Assembly (NCBI RefSeq): GCF_013409785.1
Contig: NZ_JACCBV010000001.1
Coordinates: forward strand, 3,286,001 to 3,350,000
Length of the DNA stretch: 64,000 bases
Reading direction: 5' to 3'
Source: Microbacterium immunditiarum
GTDB lineage: Bacteria > Actinomycetota > Actinomycetes > Actinomycetales > Microbacteriaceae
Of this stretch, positions 58,977-64,000 are shown piece after piece. Below the pieces are notes generated by a model that saw only the letters and a list, made by a program, of their open reading frames with translations, was not told the DNA's origin and ran no database searches. Each line of letters begins with the position of its first letter. The first letter of the stretch is position 1. The position numbers were made by a program, and so were the translations under genes.

Positions 58977-60224
58977 GTGGCGCGACAACAGGGCCGTGCT
59001 TCCTCGCCGCAGGCCCAGACCGAGGCCGACCAGGCCGCGCGCACCGAGGAGTCTCTCCGAGCCCGCTGGGACGCGACGCAGTCCAGCCTGCGCGCGCGCT
59101 TCGACGAGCCGATCGAGCGGGCATCGAAGCTGACCCGGCGCACGCTGTCGTGGTTCCCGGTTCGCGTGTGGCGCCATTTCCTCCAGCACAACGGCTTCCT
59201 GCTCGCGGCGGGCATCAGCTATCAGGCGCTGTTCGCGGCGTTCGCGGCGGTGTACCTCGCGTTCGCGATCGCGGGGCTGTGGCTGGGCGGGAGCCCCGAT
59301 GCCATCCAGGCGATGATCGACGTCATCGACTTCTACCTGCCCGGCCTCATCAGCGACGACGGCACGGGCGTGTTCACGACGGAGCAGGTGACCGAGATCG
59401 CGACGAGCAGCGCGGGCGTGCTCGGAGTCACGGGTCTCATCGCCCTCGTGACGGTCGTGTGGACCGCGATCGGGTTCGTGACGTTCGCTCGCCGCGCGGT
59501 GCGCGACATCTTCGGCCTCGAGCCCGACCGCCGCAGCTACGTGCTCCTCAAGGCGCGCGACCTCCTCGCGGCGATCATCTTCGGGGCGGCGCTCATCGGC
59601 GGATCGGCGCTCAACTACGCGGGCACGTGGGCGATCAGCGCGGTGTTCAGACTGTTCGGGTGGGACACGTCGTCCGTGCTCTACCAGGTCGGCGGGTTCG
59701 CGGCATCCGTCATCATCTCGTTCTCGATCTTCACCACGGCTCTCGCGGCTCTCTTCCGCTTCCTCACGGGAACGGAGCTGCAGTGGCGGCGGATCTGGCC
59801 GGGCGCCCTGCTCGGCGGTGGGGCGATCACGATCCTCCAGCTCGGCGCGGGCCTGCTGCTGAGCTACACGCCGACCAACCCGCTGCTCGCGACCTTCGCG
59901 ATCTTCGTCGGGCTGCTGCTGTGGTTCCGCATCATGGGAATCATCATCCTCGTCGCGGCCTCGTGGACCGCGGTGCGCGCACGGGACGTCAACGAGCCGC
60001 TGCTACCCGAGTCCGAGACGGATCGACTCGCCGCGGAGCACCGTGCGCTGCTGATCGCCGCGCGGGTGCGGCTGCGCACGGCGGAGGAGGTGCGCGACCA
60101 GGCGCCATGGTTCCGCGTGTGGATGGCCGATCGTGCGGTGCGCGAGGCGCAGCGCGAGCTGGCCGAAGTCGAGGCATCCGCTCCCGCGTCTCGCAAGGAG
60201 CGTCGGGGCAGCCTCCTCGAATGA
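58977..60224 (+). CDS. YihY/BrkB-family membrane protein
   Basis: The 415-residue protein has a polar N-terminus of about 60 residues, then six membrane helices from ISYQALFAAFAAVYLAFAIAG on, and a charged C-terminal tail. GISYQALFA near residue 80 and LLLWFRIMGIIILVAASWTA are family landmarks. The family was once called ribonuclease BN; that activity belongs to another protein. Function unknown, possibly transport or envelope. Confidence 0.88.
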   Translation: MARQQGRASSPQAQTEADQAARTEESLRARWDATQSSLRARFDEPIERASKLTRRTLSWFPVRVWRHFLQHNGFLLAAGISYQALFAAFAAVYLAFAIAGLWLGGSPDAIQAMIDVIDFYLPGLISDDGTGVFTTEQVTEIATSSAGVLGVTGLIALVTVVWTAIGFVTFARRAVRDIFGLEPDRRSYVLLKARDLLAAIIFGAALIGGSALNYAGTWAISAVFRLFGWDTSSVLYQVGGFAASVIISFSIFTTALAALFRFLTGTELQWRRIWPGALLGGGAITILQLGAGLLLSYTPTNPLLATFAIFVGLLLWFRIMGIIILVAASWTAVRARDVNEPLLPESETDRLAAEHRALLIAARVRLRTAEEVRDQAPWFRVWMADRAVREAQRELAEVEASAPASRKERRGSLLE

Positions 60225-60244
60225 GCCGTGTCCGCACCCGCGGC

Positions 60245-60250
60245 TAGGCT
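60245..60250 (+). promoter_or_regulatory. -10 box (TAGGCT), leaderless start of the exonuclease III gene
   Basis: TAGGCT lies 7 nt before the ATG at 60258. It excludes the longer open frame from 60228. Confidence 0.55.
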
Positions 60251-60257
60251 GGCACGC

Positions 60258-61106
60258 ATGCCTCGCCGCGTCCGCATCGCCTCCGTCAACGTCAACGGCA
60301 TCCGGGCGGCAACCCGCAAAGGCATGACCGAGTGGCTCGATGCGACCGACATCGACGTCATGGCGCTGCAAGAGGTGCGCGCGACGGCCGACGAGCTCGC
60401 CGCCGTGCTGCCCGGGTGGCAGCTCGTCAACGACGAGGCGCTGCTCAAGGGGCGCGCGGGCGTCGCGATCGCGAGCCGCGACCGCGCGATCGACGTGCGC
60501 ACCGCCCTCAGCCCCGAGCCGCTCGACACCGCCGGGCGCTGGATCGAGGCCGACTTCGAGGTCGACGGCGAGCGCGTCACGATCGTGAGCGCGTACGTCC
60601 CGACGGGTGAGGCCGACACGCCCCGGCAGGACGCGAAATGGGCCTTCCTCGACGCGATGGAGAAGCGGATGCCGCTGCTGGCGTCCGACAACCCGCTGGC
60701 GCTCATCATGGGCGACCTCAACGTCGGTCACCGCGAGCTCGACATCCGCAATTGGAAGGGCAACATCAAGAAGGCCGGCTTCCTGCCGCGCGAGCGCGCG
60801 TACTTCGACCGGTTCGTGGGTCCCGCAGGCGAGCAGGTGGAGTGCGTCGACGGCACGACGGGCATCGGGCTCGGCTGGGTCGACGTGGGGCGCAGGTGGG
60901 CGGGCGAGGTGCCCGGCCCGTACACGTGGTGGTCGATGCGCGGGCGGGCATTCGACAACGACTCGGGGTGGCGAATCGACTACCACCTCGCGACGCCCGC
61001 CCTCGCGCAGCGCGTGACGGACTACTCGGTGTTCCGGGCTGCCTCGTGGGACACGCGGTGGAGCGACCACTCCCCCGTGATCGCCGACTACACGCTCGGT
61101 CACTGA
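60258..61106 (+). CDS. xthA: Exodeoxyribonuclease III (AP endonuclease)
   Basis: This enzyme cuts at abasic sites and trims 3' ends in base-excision repair. The 282-residue product has NVNGIRAA, LQEVRA with the metal Glu, GDLNVGHRELD, DSGWRIDYHLAT and the C-terminal catalytic WSDHSPVIADY. The Fpg/Nei glycosylase gene about 1.7 kb downstream supplies abasic substrates, though trpS and a GNAT lie between. Confidence 0.94.
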   Translation: MPRRVRIASVNVNGIRAATRKGMTEWLDATDIDVMALQEVRATADELAAVLPGWQLVNDEALLKGRAGVAIASRDRAIDVRTALSPEPLDTAGRWIEADFEVDGERVTIVSAYVPTGEADTPRQDAKWAFLDAMEKRMPLLASDNPLALIMGDLNVGHRELDIRNWKGNIKKAGFLPRERAYFDRFVGPAGEQVECVDGTTGIGLGWVDVGRRWAGEVPGPYTWWSMRGRAFDNDSGWRIDYHLATPALAQRVTDYSVFRAASWDTRWSDHSPVIADYTLGH

Positions 61107-61136
61107 CCCGCGCGCGAGGGGCGTGCGATCGCTCAT

Positions 61137-62159
<1,023 letters not shown>

Positions 62160-62188
62160 ACGGACGCGCCGCAGCCCCGCGGGGCGGC

Positions 62189-62194
62189 TATCGT
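62189..62194 (+). promoter_or_regulatory. -10 box (TATCGT), leaderless start of a GNAT gene
   Basis: TATCGT lies 6 nt before the ATG at 62201. It excludes the frame extension back to 62156. Confidence 0.55.
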
Positions 62195-62200
62195 GGCGGG

Positions 62201-62797
62201 ATGCAGCCCGTCGTCCTCCGCTCCGCCAGACTCGAACTGTCGCTCCCCGTCGCCTCCGACGCCGACGCGATGTTCGAGGCGTGCCAGGATCCGGCGATCC
62301 AGCGGTACACGACGATTCCGACGCCGTACGAGCGCCGGCACGCCGAGGCGTTCATCGCGCAGATCCCGAAGGACTGGGAGGCCGGTCGCAACCTGACATG
62401 GGGCATCCGCGAAGCCGGTTCTCTCGTCGGAACGATCGGGCTCTACGGCGTCGACCAGGGCGCGGGCGAGATCGGCTACTGGGTCGCTCCGTGGTCCCGC
62501 GGGCGCAGGATCCTCATCGAGGCGGCGGTCACCGTCATCGCCTGGGGCTTCTCGCCCGACGGGCTGAAGCTCCAGCGCATCGGGTGGCGCGCCGTCGCCG
62601 GCAACATCGTGTCGGCGCGCGCCGCGCGCACGCTGGGGTTCCGCTACGAGGGCACGATGCGCCAGGCGCTCGTGAACGGCGAGGGCCGGCGCGACGACGG
62701 GTGGATCGCGGGACTGCTCGTCGACGACGACCGGATGCCCCAGCCGTGGCCTGTGCTCGACGAAGCCGCACGCGAGACGCTCGTCGGCGGCACATGA
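62201..62797 (+). CDS. GNAT-family N-acetyltransferase (RimJ/RimL-like)
   Basis: The 198-residue product shows the RimJ/RimL pattern: LRSARLELSLPVASDADAM, YTTIPTPYERRHAEAFI, GEIGYWVAPWSRGR and NIVSARAARTLGFRYEGTMRQ. It is cytoplasmic with a single domain. Related enzymes acetylate protein N-termini or small amines. Substrate unknown. Confidence 0.87.
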   Translation: MQPVVLRSARLELSLPVASDADAMFEACQDPAIQRYTTIPTPYERRHAEAFIAQIPKDWEAGRNLTWGIREAGSLVGTIGLYGVDQGAGEIGYWVAPWSRGRRILIEAAVTVIAWGFSPDGLKLQRIGWRAVAGNIVSARAARTLGFRYEGTMRQALVNGEGRRDDGWIAGLLVDDDRMPQPWPVLDEAARETLVGGT

Positions 62798-62809
62798 CAG
62801 GATGAGCGC

Positions 62810-63691
62810 ATGCCCGAGATGCCTGAGGTGCAGGGCCTCGTCGAGTTCCTGCGCGAGCGCACGACCGGTCTGCGGGTGACGCGCGCGACGATCGCGAACA
62901 TCGCTGCGCTCAAGACGTACGATCCGCCCATCGAGTCGCTCAAAGACGCGGAGATCACGGGAGTCGAGCGCCACGGCAAGTTCGTCGACATCGCGACGAC
63001 GACCGGCGATGGTGCCGACTCCGGCCCGCACCTCGTGTTCCATCTCGCGAAGGCGGGGTGGCTGCGGTGGTACGACCAGCTGCCGACGACCCTCATCCGC
63101 CCCGGCAAGACGCCGATCGCGCTGCGCGTGGCGCTGTCCGACGGGTCGGGGTTCGACCTGACCGAGGCGGGCACGAAGAAGTCGCTCGCGGTCTATGTCG
63201 TGCGCCAGCCCTCCGAGGTGCCGGGCATCGCGCGGCTCGGACCCGACCCGCTCGACCCGTCGTTCGATCGCGACACGTTCGCGAAACTCCTCGCCGGGCG
63301 CCGCACGCAGATCAAGGGCGTGCTCCGCGATCAGGCGATCATCGCGGGTGTGGGCAACGCGTACTCCGACGAGATCCTGCACGCGGCGAAGATGTCGCCG
63401 TACGCGCTCGCTGCGGGGCTCTCCGACGACGAGATCGACAGGCTCTACACCGCGATGACGGAGACCCTCGCCGAGGCGGTGACCGCGGCATCCGGAAAGC
63501 CCCCCGCCGACCTCAAAGACGCCAAGCGCCGCGGAATGCGCGTGCACGGACGCCGCGGTGAGGCGTGCCCCGTGTGCGGCGACGAGGTGCGCAGTGTGTT
63601 CTTCGCCGACAACTCGCTCGAGTACTGCCCGACGTGCCAGACCGGCGGCAAGATCCTCGCCGACCGGCGGCTGTCGCGACTGCTCAAGTAG
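62810..63691 (+). CDS. Fpg/Nei-family DNA glycosylase
   Basis: A bifunctional glycosylase/AP lyase of base-excision repair. The 293-residue product begins MPEMPEVQG, with catalytic Pro2 and Glu3. It has the helix-two-turn-helix region ending DQAIIAGVGNAYSDEILHAA and a C-terminal zinc finger CPVCG ... YCPTCQTGG. The substrate (8-oxoG or oxidised pyrimidines) cannot be assigned from sequence alone; the start PEMPEVQ, not PELPEVE, and the actinobacterial form hint at a diverged subgroup. Confidence 0.92.
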   Translation: MPEMPEVQGLVEFLRERTTGLRVTRATIANIAALKTYDPPIESLKDAEITGVERHGKFVDIATTTGDGADSGPHLVFHLAKAGWLRWYDQLPTTLIRPGKTPIALRVALSDGSGFDLTEAGTKKSLAVYVVRQPSEVPGIARLGPDPLDPSFDRDTFAKLLAGRRTQIKGVLRDQAIIAGVGNAYSDEILHAAKMSPYALAAGLSDDEIDRLYTAMTETLAEAVTAASGKPPADLKDAKRRGMRVHGRRGEACPVCGDEVRSVFFADNSLEYCPTCQTGGKILADRRLSRLLK

Positions 63692-63694
63692 CCG

Positions 63695-64000
63695 TCACGC
63701 GCCGGTCGTGCCCACGAGCGCGCGCGCGTCGTCGTCGACCCAGTCCAGCGACTTCGAGACGGCCTTCTTCCACAGGCGGTAGCGGCGCTCGCGCTCATCC
63801 GCCGGCATGCGGGGTTCGAAGCGGGTGTCCTCGCGCCAGTGCGAGCGCAGCTCGTCGCGGTCGCGCCATACGCCGGTGGCGAGCCCCGCGGCGTACGCGG
63901 CGCCCAGCGCGGTCGTCTCGACGACCTTGGGACGGACGACGGGGATGCCGAGGATGTCGGCCTGGAACTGCATGAGCAGGTCGTCGCGCGTCATCCCCCC
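63695..64000 (-). CDS. glpK: Glycerol kinase, C-terminal fragment running off the window
   Basis: The frame is open to the window edge, so only about the last 100 residues are seen. They match the C-terminus of GlpK, which phosphorylates glycerol: [35 protein letters not shown] and [17 protein letters not shown]. The gene is convergent with the glycosylase gene, stops 3 nt apart, leaving no room for an intrinsic terminator between them. Confidence 0.93.
   Translation of the reverse strand, partial: GGMTRDDLLMQFQADILGIPVVRPKVVETTALGAAYAAGLATGVWRDRDELRSHWREDTRFEPRMPADERERRYRLWKKAVSKSLDWVDDDARALVGTTGA

Noticed and set aside
60228..60257. Upstream GTG start for exonuclease III
   Set aside because: The TAGGCT -10 box at 60245-60250 lies inside that extension, so the codons would not be transcribed from this promoter.

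Overview
The window is chromosomal DNA of a very high G+C Gram-positive actinobacterium, most likely a Microbacterium-like member of the Microbacteriaceae. The evidence is the strongly G/C-biased third codon positions, many GTG starts, an acyl-CoA carboxylase epsilon subunit, an LCP-family wall ligase, a disulfide-less LpdA, and many promoters in which a TANNNT box lies 6-7 nt before the start codon (leaderless mRNAs). I see no tRNA, rRNA, CRISPR array, prophage or insertion sequence. Almost every base is in a protein gene or a short intergenic site.

Layout. 1-12 kb: cell-envelope genes. These are a truncated IspD/TarI cytidylyltransferase, a TarS/TarP-like glycosyltransferase, a tightly coupled minus-strand operon (TagG/TagH-like exporter, a LicD-methyltransferase fusion, a small coiled-coil protein), a large secreted lysozyme-like repeat protein, a GT4 glycosyltransferase and an LCP protein. 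Together they suggest assembly, export and attachment of a teichoic-acid-like glycopolymer. 11.5-24 kb: purE, purK, a frameshifted PH-domain membrane protein, birA, accD, accE, a two-component system, an RNA methyltransferase, maf and the biotinylated accA. BirA loads biotin on AccA, which works with AccD and AccE. 24-30.5 kb: lpdA, purine nucleoside phosphorylase, phosphohexomutase, an MFS exporter and a GNAT.

30.5-39.7 kb: an AbiEi/PD-(D/E)XK-like gene between two copies of a 65-bp palindrome, then a mannitol locus. That locus holds a PRD regulator, a lone IIB, HPr, enzyme I, mannitol IICB, IIA and mannitol-1-phosphate dehydrogenase, so one cluster encodes the whole phosphorelay from PEP to fructose-6-phosphate. 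39.8-43.2 kb: a three-gene overlapping operon (flavin monooxygenase, BASS transporter, SDR) of unknown substrate. 43.2-44.4 kb: a second PD-(D/E)XK-like gene, between two copies of a different palindrome. 44.4-52.7 kb: nucleoside uptake and salvage (BMP lipoprotein, ATPase, two permeases, a 24-codon linking ORF, cdd, deoA, add). 52.9-64 kb: manC, sdhCDAB, an MFS protein, a YihY/BrkB protein, exonuclease III, trpS, a GNAT, an Fpg/Nei glycosylase and the 3' end of glpK.

Most promising for follow-up are the two PD-(D/E)XK/AbiEi-like genes, each bracketed by its own palindrome family, an arrangement resembling REP/RAYT units but with a nuclease-fold protein. Also notable are a likely single-base frameshift at about 13,630, an enriched GGATGCC/GGCATCC heptamer that forces rare codons, and the coupled 24-codon ORF before cdd. 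Gene order recalls M. tuberculosis (purE-purK-PH protein-birA-accD5-accE5-maf-accA3; lpdA-deoD-pmmB; add-deoA-cdd-sdhCDAB), so the core is conserved and the palindrome-flanked genes look like insertions into it.
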